From Verrucomicrobiota bacterium (GTDB lineage Bacteria; Verrucomicrobiota; Verrucomicrobiia; Limisphaerales; SIBE01): DNA of 33,682 bases. The translations under genes were made by a program, and so were the position numbers. Every line of letters starts with the position of its first letter. Position 1 is the first letter of the stretch. Below, piece by piece: positions 9,110 through 18,383 of the stretch. The DNA lies in NCBI GenBank assembly GCA_027623095.1, contig JAQBVM010000034.1, positions 1 to 33,682 on the forward strand, given 5' to 3'. The notes under the pieces were generated by a model. The model was not told the DNA's origin. It worked only from the letters and a program-made list of their open reading frames with translations, and did not search any database.

Positions 9110-10492
9110 TCAATCAAACATCTTCCCGGGATTCAGGATCCCTTTCGGATCCAAGACTCGCCGAAGCTCGCGCATCACACGCATCTGCGCGCCGCCGGCG
9201 AACTTCGGAAGAAACGCCTTCTTCGCCAATCCGATTCCATGTTCGCCGGTGATGGTGCCTCCCAAACGAATCGCCTCGTCGAATATCTCTTTAAATGCCT
9301 CCTCCACGCGATGCATCTCTTCGGTGTTTCTCTCGTCTGTCAGAAATGTTGGGTGCAGATTGCCGTCTCCCATGTGACCGAAAGTGCCAATTCGAAGTCT
9401 GTACTTCTTGGCGATCGCCTCAACGAACCGGATCATGCGCGCCAATTCGCTCCGCGGAACGGTGGCGTCCTCAAGGATCGTCGTCGGCGCAACGCGGGCC
9501 AGCGCCGAAAAGGCTGAGCGCCGAGCGCTGGCGAGTTTCACCGCTTCCTCGTCCGTCTTGGCGACACGCACCTCCAAGCATCCTTGCTCACGGCAGATCC
9601 GCTCCATATGCGCCGCTTCTTCGGCGACAACGGCCGGATGACCGTCGGTTTCCATGAGCAACAACGCTTCGCAATCGAGGGGCAGGCCGATCTTCGCAAA
9701 ATCCTCGACACAATGAATGGTGGTCCGGTCCAGGAACTCCAGCGTGCACGGAATGATCTGAGCGGCGATGATGGCTGAGACCGAATCGGCGGCTTGATCC
9801 ATTTGGTTGAAAGTGGCCACCATTGTCTTTTTGCTGGCCGGCTTTGGGATCAGGCGAAGCAACACCTTCGAGATGACCCCGAGCGTGCCTTCGGAGCCGA
9901 TAAACAGATCCTTCAGCGAGTAGCCCGCCACATCCTTGACGCATTTGTTTCCGAGCCACATCAATTCCCCGTCCGGAAGCACGACCTCCAATCCCATGAC
10001 ATAGTTTCGGGTGACCCCATACTTGAGCCCGCGCAGACCTCCCGAGTTCTCGGCGACATTTCCACCGATCGTGGAGATTTTCATCGAACCGGGATCGGGA
10101 GGGTAGAACAATCCAGCCCCCACCGCGGCATCGGCGATCGCGAGAGTTGTTACGCCGGTTTCGCAAAGGAGGGTGAGGTTCGCACGATCCAACTCGAGGA
10201 TCTTGTCCATTTTCGCCGTGCAAAGAACGATGCAGTCCGGGCACGGAAGGCTCCCTCCACTGAGTCCTGTTCCCGATCCCCGAGTGACCACGGGAACTCG
10301 CTTTTCATTGGCAATTTGAAGAATGCCGGCAATCTGCCCCGCGTCTTTCGGGAAGACGACACAACCCGGCATTTGAGTCAGCGCCGCGGTGCCATCGAAT
10401 GAATAAGGAATCGTATCCTCAGCCGATGTGAGCACATTATTCGGCCCGACGATCGCCCTTAATGGATTCAGGATTGGTATATCAAACGGCAT
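9110..10492 (-). CDS. glcD: Glycolate oxidase FAD subunit
   Basis: The product has 460 residues with a PCMH-type FAD domain: [13 protein letters not shown] near 67-79, YPPDPGS and [19 protein letters not shown]-terminal FAD-oxidase domain carries [10 protein letters not shown] and TGEHGIG, the metal/substrate-site motifs of the GlcD/DLD family. It oxidises glycolate to glyoxylate with bound FAD and hands electrons to GlcF. It is the first gene of the glcD-glcF-eda operon. The start ATG at 10492 is 105 bp from the divergent deoxyhypusine-synthase-like gene, so both promoters must share that gap. No strong ribosome site is seen. D-lactate dehydrogenase is the main alternative. Confidence 0.9.
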   Translation of the reverse strand: MPFDIPILNPLRAIVGPNNVLTSAEDTIPYSFDGTAALTQMPGCVVFPKDAGQIAGILQIANEKRVPVVTRGSGTGLSGGSLPCPDCIVLCTAKMDKILELDRANLTLLCETGVTTLAIADAAVGAGLFYPPDPGSMKISTIGGNVAENSGGLRGLKYGVTRNYVMGLEVVLPDGELMWLGNKCVKDVAGYSLKDLFIGSEGTLGVISKVLLRLIPKPASKKTMVATFNQMDQAADSVSAIIAAQIIPCTLEFLDRTTIHCVEDFAKIGLPLDCEALLLMETDGHPAVVAEEAAHMERICREQGCLEVRVAKTDEEAVKLASARRSAFSALARVAPTTILEDATVPRSELARMIRFVEAIAKKYRLRIGTFGHMGDGNLHPTFLTDERNTEEMHRVEEAFKEIFDEAIRLGGTITGEHGIGLAKKAFLPKFAGGAQMRVMRELRRVLDPKGILNPGKMFD

Positions 10493-10597
10493 ACGGTTGA
10501 TGGCGCATCAAAGGCCAGCCCGGGGTTTGATTCAAGATATTTAGTCAACCCAGCAAAAAGGCGTTGCCATCATTATGGAAACCGAAAAGACTGCCGC

Positions 10598-11767
10598 ATG
10601 AAAACAGCCGCAAAGTCGAACCGGAAATTCGCCGCATACCCGCGTCTGAACCCGCTTGGAATCGGCAGGGACATCTCGGCGGCCGATCTAATCGACAAGG
10701 CATTTCTGGCTTACAACGGGGGCCGCTTGCGCGAAGCTGCCAAACTGCTAGCCCACAAGATGCTCCCCAAAAACGGCTGCGTGGGCATGAGTCTCACAGG
10801 AGCGCTGACGCCGGCGGGCCTCGGCAAATCGTGTTTGATCCCTTTGATGAAGGCGGGATTCATCGATTGGATTATCTCGACCGGAGCCAACCTTTACCAC
10901 GACCTCCATTACGGTCTGGATATGAAGTTGTATTCCGGGTCACCCTTTTTGGATGACGTGATGCTCCGGCGGGACAGTGTGATTCGGATTTACGACGTTC
11001 TCTTCGATTACGACGTGCTGCTCGATACGGACGCGTTCATCCGAGAAGTCATTCGCGGTCCGGATTTTCAGCGAACAATGGGGACCGATGAATTTCACCA
11101 TCTGCTCGGGAAATACGTTCATGAGCGCGGTAGAAAACTCGGGCTAATAGACAGCTCCGTGCTCGCAACCGCATACGAATGCGGAATTCCCATCTTCACG
11201 AGCAGTCCGGGGGATAGTTCCATCGGTATGAATGTCGCCGCGATGGCATTGCGGGATTCGAAACTTCAATTCGACGTAAACCGCGACGTCAACCAAACCG
11301 CCGCGATCGTGTTTGACGCCAAGTCCGCCGGACTGAAGTCATCGGTTTTTATCCTGGGTGGCGGTTCGCCAAAGAATTTTATTCTTCAAACGGAACCGCA
11401 GATCCAGGAAGTGATGGGACTTGAAGCGAAAGGGCACGATTACTTTCTCCAATGCACAGACGCTCGGCCCGACACTGGAGGATTGAGCGGGGCGACCCCA
11501 GCGGAAGCGGTGAGCTGGGGGAAGATTGACCCGGATACGCTGCCGGACTGCGTGGTGGCCTATGTCGATTCGACAATCGCCTTGCCGCTATTGACCGCGT
11601 ACTGTCTGAGCCGCGTCAAACCGAGGAAACCAAAGCGCCTCTACGAACGGCGCGAACAGATGCTGCAGACTCTCAAATCAATTTATCTAAGACTCGGCAC
11701 CGTTAAGAAAGTCACATCGAGCAGGCGGATTGCCAAAAGGTCCACGAACGCCGGCCGCTCAAAGTAG
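10598..11767 (+). CDS. Deoxyhypusine synthase-like protein
   Basis: The 389-residue product matches the deoxyhypusine synthase (DHS) family over nearly its whole length. Visible motifs are [26 protein letters not shown] (about 94-106), [22 protein letters not shown] (252-261) and [12 protein letters not shown], where the Lys at 309 corresponds to the lysine that forms the enzyme intermediate in DHS. In eukaryotes and archaea DHS moves the aminobutyl group of spermidine to eIF5A; bacteria lack that partner, and bacterial members are thought to act on polyamines, for example making homospermidine. The substrate here is unknown. A basic C-terminal tail (about 340-389) extends beyond the usual core. 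It is divergent from glcD and stands alone. Confidence 0.85.
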   Translation: MKTAAKSNRKFAAYPRLNPLGIGRDISAADLIDKAFLAYNGGRLREAAKLLAHKMLPKNGCVGMSLTGALTPAGLGKSCLIPLMKAGFIDWIISTGANLYHDLHYGLDMKLYSGSPFLDDVMLRRDSVIRIYDVLFDYDVLLDTDAFIREVIRGPDFQRTMGTDEFHHLLGKYVHERGRKLGLIDSSVLATAYECGIPIFTSSPGDSSIGMNVAAMALRDSKLQFDVNRDVNQTAAIVFDAKSAGLKSSVFILGGGSPKNFILQTEPQIQEVMGLEAKGHDYFLQCTDARPDTGGLSGATPAEAVSWGKIDPDTLPDCVVAYVDSTIALPLLTAYCLSRVKPRKPKRLYERREQMLQTLKSIYLRLGTVKKVTSSRRIAKRSTNAGRSK

Positions 11768-11911
11768 TCGCAAAACCACGATTTTGAAGGAACGGATTGC
11801 GCGTTGAGGATCCTCCAAAGAACCACGCCGATCGGAAGCCTCCCAAGCGAAAAGCAGGAATGAGAAATTCGCCAAAACAGCAGACGCTTGCTTTCTATCG
11901 CAAGGAGCTCC

Positions 11912-11938
11912 ATGTTTTACAGCTTATTATGTTGTTGA
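11912..11938 (+). promoter_or_regulatory. Possible 8-codon leader ORF with strong ribosome site
   Basis: AAGGAGCT at 11902-11909 is the best Shine-Dalgarno sequence near the next gene, but it is spaced for the ATG at 11912, which opens an 8-codon ORF ending in TGA at 11936-11938. The candidate TTG start of the long downstream frame begins at 11940. Translation by reinitiation would fit, but this is inference. Confidence 0.3.
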
Positions 11939-11939
11939 A

Positions 11940-13859
11940 TTGCAAACGCTCGAAGGAATGAGCAGCGCATCTGACGGAATGAACAAATCACCTGAGGGAG
12001 GGTCGCGCGAGCAGGAGCTCGATCTCGACCTTCAACTTCTACCGGCCTGGGCGCAGAGACCGCCTGCGGAAAACAAATACTCACGATACGACGGAGACGA
12101 CCGTGAACGCCCTTCCCGCCGTGGAGACGCGCGTCCAGACAGTCGAGGTCCAAGACGCCCTGGAGGAGGGCGCGAAGGCCAGCCTCGAGATACTCGTCCC
12201 CGGCAGGGTTTCGGTCCAAGAGGACATCAAGCCGAGAGGCCGTTCGAACGCCAAGGTCCAGGCAGAAGCGATGACAGGCGAGCGCCGGAACCTCCTCAAA
12301 TCGATATTCAGGTCTCTTTGGTTCCCGATGAAAGGGGCGTCGAATCTCTCGCCAAACAGATTCGCCTCACAGGACGGGCGTACCCATTGTTCGATATCGC
12401 TTATCTCATTCTGAAGAAACCGGATCGTTACAATGTGCAATACGGCATCATCAAGAATGAGGGTGGCAAGGCCGTGCGGCCTCTGTTCCTTTGCGAGCTT
12501 GACGAAACGCTCTGGTTATCCGAGCAGCAGGCCACAGACCATGTCCTCGACAAGCACTTTGCCACGTTTTACCAGAGCGAGCGCACTCCAACCGATCCAC
12601 CGAAAGGCACTTACACGTTTGTGGGACAGTGTGGCATGAGCGGCGCGATACTCGGTCCGCCGAATTACCACGATTACCAGAACAAACTTAGAAAGCTCCA
12701 TAAAGAGCGCTTTTCGAGAATGCCGTTTGACGCATTTAAGTCGCGAATCAAGATTGTTCGCGACGAAGCCATCGTGAAGAAATGGATCGACGATCAGAGC
12801 TGGAAGACCGAGTACATCTGCTTGAACGTCCCGGAGGCGACACGATTGGGCAACCGTGAAGAAGTCGAGAAACACTTTCGAGAGATCCATTTCCCTGTCG
12901 TTGTCAAATCGGTGGAAAACCACGCGCTCAACGGTTCGGCAGCGCAGGCGCAACCGCTTATGGAGCTTCAGCAGCTCGTTCGCCGCACGTGGGAAGATCA
13001 GATGCGATTTCCACTGAAAGTCGTCACGGTCTTAAGCCATCAATTGGCGAACCATGGGATGCAGTTCTTCAAAGTGAACAAAACGGTAACGCATGTTTCT
13101 GTGGCGCGGCCTCGATATCTGGACCCCGAGGTAACACCTGTCTCGGACGGAATCATGCGGATCGTGGATTTCATCCGCAACACACCTGATTGTTCCCGAC
13201 GAAAAATTCTTGAGGCGCTGGCTCCGGGCGCAAACCTGAAACCCGAAGCGGCGGCCCAAGGCGAAACGAGCGGTGAAGCAGCACCGCCAAACCCTGAGGC
13301 GGCGGCAGTTGTCTCAAATCTTCACTGGCTCATTTATGAAGGGCATGTGATTGAGTTCTCTAGTGGATTGATCGAGCTCGCGAAGAAACCGTTCATAAAA
13401 CCGCCAGCCCCTCCAAAACCGAAGGTTGCACCGAAAGCTCCGCCGATGGCTGAATCCGACAAATCAGCTTCACCGGCTGCCAAAGAACCGAAAGATTCGA
13501 GTTCTGAATGCGATGGGAATTTGGAGGCATCAAAGAAACCGGAAGAATTGCAATCTAAAGGCGACGCTGAGTTGAATCGATCCGAGGATACCAATACCGC
13601 GCAAGAGGATTCCGCAGTCCATGAGGGCACCCGTCAAACTCCCGCGCCGGAAGCCGTTCAAACCCAACCTGCCGCGCAGTCCGATGCAGAGGACCAAGCC
13701 GAGGCAGCAAACGCTCAAGTCTCAGAAATCCAATCAGCGGAACCTCCCGTCGAGCCTGCGTCAGGAAAAGAATCTGCGGAAGCGACGGAGATAGTCGCAA
13801 GCCCGCCACCTTCGGGCAATGAACCGATTCCCCCTGATACACGGATCACCCAGAAATAG
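11940..13859 (+). CDS. Verrucomicrobial hypothetical protein with Arg/Gly-rich N-terminus and acidic, Pro/Ala-rich tail
   Basis: The product has up to 639 residues and no family I can name. Residues about 45-120 are a disordered Arg/Gly/Pro/Asp stretch with repeated RGP and RPGG-like patterns, as in RNA-binding tails. About 120-440 is a folded region (SLVPDERGVESLAKQIR, FDIAYLILKKPDRYNVQYG, FVGQCGMSGAILGPPNYHDY) that ends in a helix pair (GIMRIVDFIRNTPDCSRRKILEAL) resembling a winged helix. From about 490 the tail is rich in Pro, Ala, Glu, Ser and Lys. There is no signal peptide or membrane segment, so it is probably cytoplasmic. A nucleic-acid role is only suggested by composition. The start is uncertain: TTG 11940, ATG 11958 (GAAGGA directly adjacent) or ATG 11979. 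Confidence 0.75.
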   Translation: MQTLEGMSSASDGMNKSPEGGSREQELDLDLQLLPAWAQRPPAENKYSRYDGDDRERPSRRGDARPDSRGPRRPGGGREGQPRDTRPRQGFGPRGHQAERPFERQGPGRSDDRRAPEPPQIDIQVSLVPDERGVESLAKQIRLTGRAYPLFDIAYLILKKPDRYNVQYGIIKNEGGKAVRPLFLCELDETLWLSEQQATDHVLDKHFATFYQSERTPTDPPKGTYTFVGQCGMSGAILGPPNYHDYQNKLRKLHKERFSRMPFDAFKSRIKIVRDEAIVKKWIDDQSWKTEYICLNVPEATRLGNREEVEKHFREIHFPVVVKSVENHALNGSAAQAQPLMELQQLVRRTWEDQMRFPLKVVTVLSHQLANHGMQFFKVNKTVTHVSVARPRYLDPEVTPVSDGIMRIVDFIRNTPDCSRRKILEALAPGANLKPEAAAQGETSGEAAPPNPEAAAVVSNLHWLIYEGHVIEFSSGLIELAKKPFIKPPAPPKPKVAPKAPPMAESDKSASPAAKEPKDSSSECDGNLEASKKPEELQSKGDAELNRSEDTNTAQEDSAVHEGTRQTPAPEAVQTQPAAQSDAEDQAEAANAQVSEIQSAEPPVEPASGKESAEATEIVASPPPSGNEPIPPDTRITQK

Positions 13860-13950
13860 AGACCTTACTTAAGGCAGGCTAAGAACCTCGTCCGATTGGT
13901 GCTGCCTGTGAGCAGCTTAACGCGATCTCATTATCAGTGTCGCTGCAATG

Positions 13951-14451
13951 CTAATCCTGACCGGCAGGGCTTCGGCGAGCGAACAGACAAAATCGGTGAT
14001 TCGCCGCCACTAACACAGCAACCGCAAGCATTGCGAGAAAGCTGTTCTCGATAATTTTTTGACAGATCAAGACCTCGCCGGACCCGCAACCGCAATCGAA
14101 ACGAATCGCGCAGAACGCGATCGTCTCAGCGTTGTAAATCTCGATCGCACGCAGAGCAACGGCCGCTGTGAAACCGGCAAGCATCCCCGCAACCAGCAAC
14201 GCGGTTCCCCTGATTTTGATTCCCACGATCAATAAAAGTCCGCAAATGACTTCAAACCATGGCAGCGCCGACGCAATCGTGTTCAAAAGCAATGAACTCT
14301 CGATCAGCCGGAACTGCCTCAGCATTTTCAGAAACCCGACCGGATCAGCCACCTTCACACAACCGAGATAGACGAAAACAACTCCCAATATCAGTCGCGC
14401 CAATAAGATCAGATAATCCGACTGCTTAGAGCAATTTGAGGGTCTCGGCAT
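13951..14451 (-). CDS. DoxX/MauE-type four-helix membrane protein
   Basis: From ATG at 14451 the product has 166 residues (a GTG at 14523 would add 24). Four hydrophobic helices are visible: ILLARLILGVVFVYLG, ALPWFEVICGLLLIVG, ALLVAGMLAGFTAAVAL and FLAMLAVAVLVAA. Between helices three and four is a cysteine cluster, FDCGCGSGEVLIC. This is the DoxX/MauE layout, a family linked to redox or thiol chemistry at the inner membrane. A rhodanese gene and a DUF1573 gene lie upstream in the same direction, although a 376-bp gap with a palindromic repeat separates this gene from the rhodanese. The neighbours suggest a periplasmic sulfur or disulfide function; there is no direct evidence. Confidence 0.8.
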   Translation of the reverse strand: MPRPSNCSKQSDYLILLARLILGVVFVYLGCVKVADPVGFLKMLRQFRLIESSLLLNTIASALPWFEVICGLLLIVGIKIRGTALLVAGMLAGFTAAVALRAIEIYNAETIAFCAIRFDCGCGSGEVLICQKIIENSFLAMLAVAVLVAANHRFCLFARRSPAGQD

Positions 14452-14827
14452 AACTTTAGCGAATGGGAAGATTGATGAGCGTACCCGGTCAGAGCGATGG
14501 TGGCTTTTTACTAATCCTGGCACCGAGGCGCCGAGAATTCCTATTTCGTGTGTTTGGTGGTTGAACTGCTTTTTTGAGAATCATGATCCGGCTTTGTGAT
14601 TTTAAATCCGCAGTCGAATAAACAAAGCAATTCCGATCTGCTCGTTCCATAAGACGTTCGAACTGAGGTTAATGTCTGTGAACACAATATGAAAACCCCT
14701 CTCCCGTCCATACAGACACCCTCACCAACGGAAAGGGAGAGGGACGGGGTGAGGGGAATTAGTTTCACTTGGAAAGCGATTTGGAATCAGCAAACATCGG
14801 CAACTGAAACCAGTACCAATCTCGAGG
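14452..14827. other. Gene-free stretch with a GC-rich hairpin repeat
   Basis: I see no supportable gene between the rhodanese and DoxX genes. The ORF at 14541-14768 only translates the repeat at 14696-14757 and a KHTK-type low-complexity tract, a pattern common in repeat-derived false ORFs. Confidence 0.5.
14696..14757. repeat. GC-rich imperfect hairpin repeat
   Basis: CCCCTC and CCCGTC at the left end pair with GACGGG and GAGGGG at the right end, and CCCTC pairs with GAGGG inside. The unit has the look of the short dispersed palindromic elements common in environmental genomes. A related but different unit is at 25783-25867. Confidence 0.5.
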
Positions 14828-15454
14828 CTATTTACCTTTTGCGGGCGAAATCAATCCGCTCAGGCGAGGCCCGCGTTCGACCTCCGTTCCTTTATCTCGC
14901 CACTCGTTTATTCCACCGCCGTAGATGGCAAGTTGCTCCCCGGGAATGCCAAGCTGAATCAGATTCATTGCCGCGAACTCACTATCTTCACAACTCCCTC
15001 CCGTGCAATAGACTACGACTCTCTCGGCGATCTGACAAATTGGGAGAACCTCGGCAATATACTTATCCATGTGGTAATGATCGAATTGGTAGGCGCCCGG
15101 AATATGGCCCTCTTGATAATGCGCGTCGTTCCTGGCATCCACGAAAACGACCAACCCCTGCGCAAACCTGGGATCTCTATAAAGAGTCAACGTTTCCTCA
15201 AATGAAACAAGACTCAAACCTTTTTTGGCCAGTCGTTCTCTCATGGCGGAATCTGGACTGCTAATCGCGGGAGGCGAATCCACCGCAGCGCCACTTCGAT
15301 TCGCCTCCGAGGCGGAAATCCGAGAGGCCGAGGCTGTATCGGGAAAGTAGTCGCGACTTATCGAGAGGCCTTTTGGCGATATCGCATTCAATCCCAAGGC
15401 CAGCGGAATTCCCAGAGCAACAACCAAACCCGCATCGACGATTATTCTGGCCAT
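14828..15454 (-). CDS. Membrane-anchored rhodanese-domain protein
   Basis: The product has 208 residues. An N-terminal hydrophobic segment (about 4-25) acts as signal anchor, followed by a Ser/Ala-rich linker (about 38-70). The rhodanese domain spans about 78-195 with the usual FVDARND, GHIPGAYQFD and active-site loop YCTGGSCEDSEFAA; the catalytic Cys is about 150 and a second Cys sits at 155. Family members move sulfane sulfur between thiols. The two-cysteine loop is a variant of the usual CxxxxxR loop. It follows the DUF1573 gene with an 83-bp gap and probably shares its transcript. A periplasmic location is inferred from the anchor. Confidence 0.85.
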   Translation of the reverse strand: MARIIVDAGLVVALGIPLALGLNAISPKGLSISRDYFPDTASASRISASEANRSGAAVDSPPAISSPDSAMRERLAKKGLSLVSFEETLTLYRDPRFAQGLVVFVDARNDAHYQEGHIPGAYQFDHYHMDKYIAEVLPICQIAERVVVYCTGGSCEDSEFAAMNLIQLGIPGEQLAIYGGGINEWRDKGTEVERGPRLSGLISPAKGK

Positions 15455-15537
15455 GATCAGTGTTGGATTGATATCTGCATTTTCTCGAAACGATCGGATT
15501 TACGGCCAATCACAAGCTTAGTGACAACCCGGAAGGC

Positions 15538-16605
15538 TTATGGAGTTTGGATATAACTGATCGGCACCTTAAATTCCGGCAATTCGGGGCGATTTGTCTT
15601 TCCCTCAAGGACCAATGTTTCTGAACCGGGTATTTTGAAACCGGCAGGAAACGTCAACGCGATTGTCACTCGCTTTCCTTGCTGAACTTCGGTCGCGGAA
15701 ACATCAACGCCTCCAAACGTCATTTTCAAATCCGAAACAACAAGATCTCCCGCCCGCCGGTTCACAACCGTAACGTACCTTTTCACAGGACTGCTCATTT
15801 CCCCGGCAGGCAGCACAATTTTAGGGGGGATCACCTGAACCGCTGCCAGAACGGTTGCATACGCGCTCAAAGATAGGGTTGGAACATCTGGATTCGAGGT
15901 TTTCATTGTGATCGTGCCTCGATTTGTTCCGTCTCGAAGCGGCGGCACGGTTGTGACTAGAAGTTCGAATTCTCTGCCCGGATCCAGAGTTTTCAATTTC
16001 GCGGAAAAGAACTCCGATTGAACTTGAACGTCGGTTATTTCCACCGGCTGGCCCATCTGATTACTGATCGTAATCGACTTGCTTTCGGGGGTCTCGGGAT
16101 CTAACACGGACGAAAAAATGACATAGGTCGATGATAACCGAATCGGCTCCCAAATGGTGCCGATAATCTTGAGCATCACCTGCTTTTGGCTCAAGTCGTT
16201 GCTCGTGATAGTGACTGTTTTAGTCAAATCGCCCTTAAATCGTCCCGTATCGAGTTGGATAGGAATGATGCCGGACTCTTGAGGCTTCAGAACGCGCGTC
16301 CAATCGCCCGCCGTCGTGCAACCGCACGATGGACGGACTTCTGTGATTTGCAGAGTCTCGTCTCCCAGATTCACAACCTTGAAATCGTGACGAACTACCT
16401 CGCCTGGCTTCACCGTTCCAAAACTAAATTCCATCTCCGGAAAATGGATCTTGGGTCCAGAAACAGGCACAACACCTTCGACAGACTTTCTTTCCGCGAG
16501 AATAGGAACCGGAGGATTCGCTTGTGGAGCTGCGGAAGCACCACTCGCGGTGCTGACGAGTAAAACAACACCGAGAAGACCTGGGGACAAAATTCGAATA
16601 TTCAT
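15538..16605 (-). CDS. Exported DUF1573 protein with repeated Ig-like domains
   Basis: The product has 355 residues. A signal peptide (1 to about 25, ending ASAAP) is followed by three Ig-like beta-sandwich units of the DUF1573/ASPM-SPD-2-Hydin kind. The first has the family signature FGTVKPGEVVRHDFKVVN and VRPSCGCTTAGDW (about 90). It probably acts outside the cytoplasm as a binding or scaffold protein; no enzyme activity is expected. It heads the DUF1573-rhodanese(-DoxX) group and is divergent from uvrC, with 135 bp between the two starts. Confidence 0.85.
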   Translation of the reverse strand: MNIRILSPGLLGVVLLVSTASGASAAPQANPPVPILAERKSVEGVVPVSGPKIHFPEMEFSFGTVKPGEVVRHDFKVVNLGDETLQITEVRPSCGCTTAGDWTRVLKPQESGIIPIQLDTGRFKGDLTKTVTITSNDLSQKQVMLKIIGTIWEPIRLSSTYVIFSSVLDPETPESKSITISNQMGQPVEITDVQVQSEFFSAKLKTLDPGREFELLVTTVPPLRDGTNRGTITMKTSNPDVPTLSLSAYATVLAAVQVIPPKIVLPAGEMSSPVKRYVTVVNRRAGDLVVSDLKMTFGGVDVSATEVQQGKRVTIALTFPAGFKIPGSETLVLEGKTNRPELPEFKVPISYIQTP

Positions 16606-16740
16606 AGAAACGTATTACTAAAGTATTATCTAGGTTCTTTTCGTCCGCAGGTCACGAAAAAACCCGGTTGTGTCCGGCATCGAATCCGATCAAGATGCCG
16701 CGAGTTAAAGAACAACAGCAAAGTTCTGGAAATCCGCAGC

Positions 16741-18369
16741 ATGCCCGCAACCGAACAGATCCGATCCAAGATCAGCCAAATTCCTCATAAACCAGGCATT
16801 TATCTGATGAAAGATCGATTCGGTACAGTGATCTACGTCGGAAAGGCTCGCGACCTTCGCAAGCGGGTCCATCAGTATTTTCATCCCTCCAGACGCCACG
16901 GCTGGGACCTCAAACTGAATGCTCTCGTCGAAGCCGTCCACGATCTTGACGTTCACGTGGTTCGAACGGAACCCGAAGCCGTGCTGCTTGAGGGCAAGCT
17001 CATTAAAGAATTTCATCCTCGATATAATGTCAGTTTCAGGGACGACAAACATTTTCTACTTCTGAAGGTGAATCTCCGGGATCAGATTCCGAGATTCGCA
17101 TTAACACGCCTCAAGCAAGATGACGGCGCGCAATATTTTGGGCCATTCGCCAGTTCCGGAGCCCTTCGCCGGACGGTCGCCCTCATTCGGCAAAAATTCA
17201 ACTTACGCGGCTGCCGTCCATTGCTGCCGAACGATCGCGATTACAAACATTGCCTCTACGCGAACCTGAAGTATTGCACTGCCCCTTGTATCGGAAATGT
17301 TTCCCGGGACGATTACCTCCTGCAAATCCAAGCCGCCTGCGATTTTCTGTCAGGCCAATCGCAGGAAATGGAAACCGAACTCGAAACAGCGATGAAAAAG
17401 GCGTCGGCCAATCTCGAGTTTGAACGCGCCGCTGAACTGCGCGACATGCTATCCGATCTGAAAAAAACGACACAAAAAACGAACAAATTCGTTCGCATCC
17501 CGTACAAGCTGCCCGTTGCGCTCAATCCAGACGAGGACTTGATCGAGTTGGTTCGGGTGCTGGGGCTCCCGAATCCGCCCTATCGCATCGAAGGGTTCGA
17601 TATTTCCAACATCAGCGGAACCTTTGCGGTGGCTTCGATGGTTTCATTCCGCAATGGACGCCCAGATCGCGCAAACTACCGGCGCTTTCGAATAAAGTCC
17701 GTTACCGGGCAGGATGATTTTGCATGCATGGCGGAAACGATACGCCGGCGCTACACACGGCTGCTCAAAGACTCCACCCAGGGAATCAAATCGAGCAAAG
17801 AAAAATCCAGCTCGCAGCCTGCGGAACGCGAAGAGAAACTCGAACTTACTCCGGACGCCGCGAACGATCGCAATGGCGGCGGCGCGGACGAAACAAACGC
17901 CTTACCGGCGGCAAACGCCGCGTTTCCGAATCTAATCTTAATCGATGGAGGCAAAGGACAATTGAATGCCGCTTGCGCGGAGCTTGAGAAACTGGGATTA
18001 GGCCACCTTTCCGCAATCGGACTCGCCAAGGAATTCGAAGAAATTTATCAACCGGGCGAAAGGGAACCCCTCCGGCTCAGCCATGAATCCGGAGCCTTGA
18101 AGCTACTACAGCGCGTTCGCGATGAATCTCACCGTTTCGCCAATACATACAGCGCCCAATTGCGTCTGCGTCGAATATCGGAAAGTGTGCTGGATGAGTT
18201 TCCCGGTATCGGAGAACGTCGAAAGGGCGCGCTTCTAAGGAAGTTCGGCTCCGTGCAGCGCCTTAGAATGGCTACGGTCGAACAAATCGCGGAGGTCCCC
18301 GGATTTGGCGGAAAAATCGCGGCCGAGCTAAGGGCATTTATCGAGGCGAGATCAATTGGCGAGTCTTGA
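16741..18369 (+). CDS. uvrC: Excinuclease ABC subunit C, short form
   Basis: The product has 542 residues. The GIY-YIG nuclease (about 15-95) shows PGIYLMKD, VIYVGKARDLRKR and the Glu of LLEGKLIKE. A UVR motif for UvrB contact is at about 208-243. The RNase H-like nuclease keeps EGFDISN (Asp 287), LILIDGGKGQLNAA (Asp 402) and DESHRF (His 465). Tandem helix-hairpin-helix motifs occupy about 485-540. UvrC cuts DNA on both sides of a lesion after UvrAB loading. Two oddities: about 120 residues usually found between the UVR motif and FDISN are missing, and a low-complexity insert of about 50 residues (345-395) precedes LILIDGG. All catalytic residues I looked for are present, so it is probably functional. 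Confidence 0.93.
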   Translation: MPATEQIRSKISQIPHKPGIYLMKDRFGTVIYVGKARDLRKRVHQYFHPSRRHGWDLKLNALVEAVHDLDVHVVRTEPEAVLLEGKLIKEFHPRYNVSFRDDKHFLLLKVNLRDQIPRFALTRLKQDDGAQYFGPFASSGALRRTVALIRQKFNLRGCRPLLPNDRDYKHCLYANLKYCTAPCIGNVSRDDYLLQIQAACDFLSGQSQEMETELETAMKKASANLEFERAAELRDMLSDLKKTTQKTNKFVRIPYKLPVALNPDEDLIELVRVLGLPNPPYRIEGFDISNISGTFAVASMVSFRNGRPDRANYRRFRIKSVTGQDDFACMAETIRRRYTRLLKDSTQGIKSSKEKSSSQPAEREEKLELTPDAANDRNGGGADETNALPAANAAFPNLILIDGGKGQLNAACAELEKLGLGHLSAIGLAKEFEEIYQPGEREPLRLSHESGALKLLQRVRDESHRFANTYSAQLRLRRISESVLDEFPGIGERRKGALLRKFGSVQRLRMATVEQIAEVPGFGGKIAAELRAFIEARSIGES

Positions 18370-18383
18370 CCCAAGACTCAACC

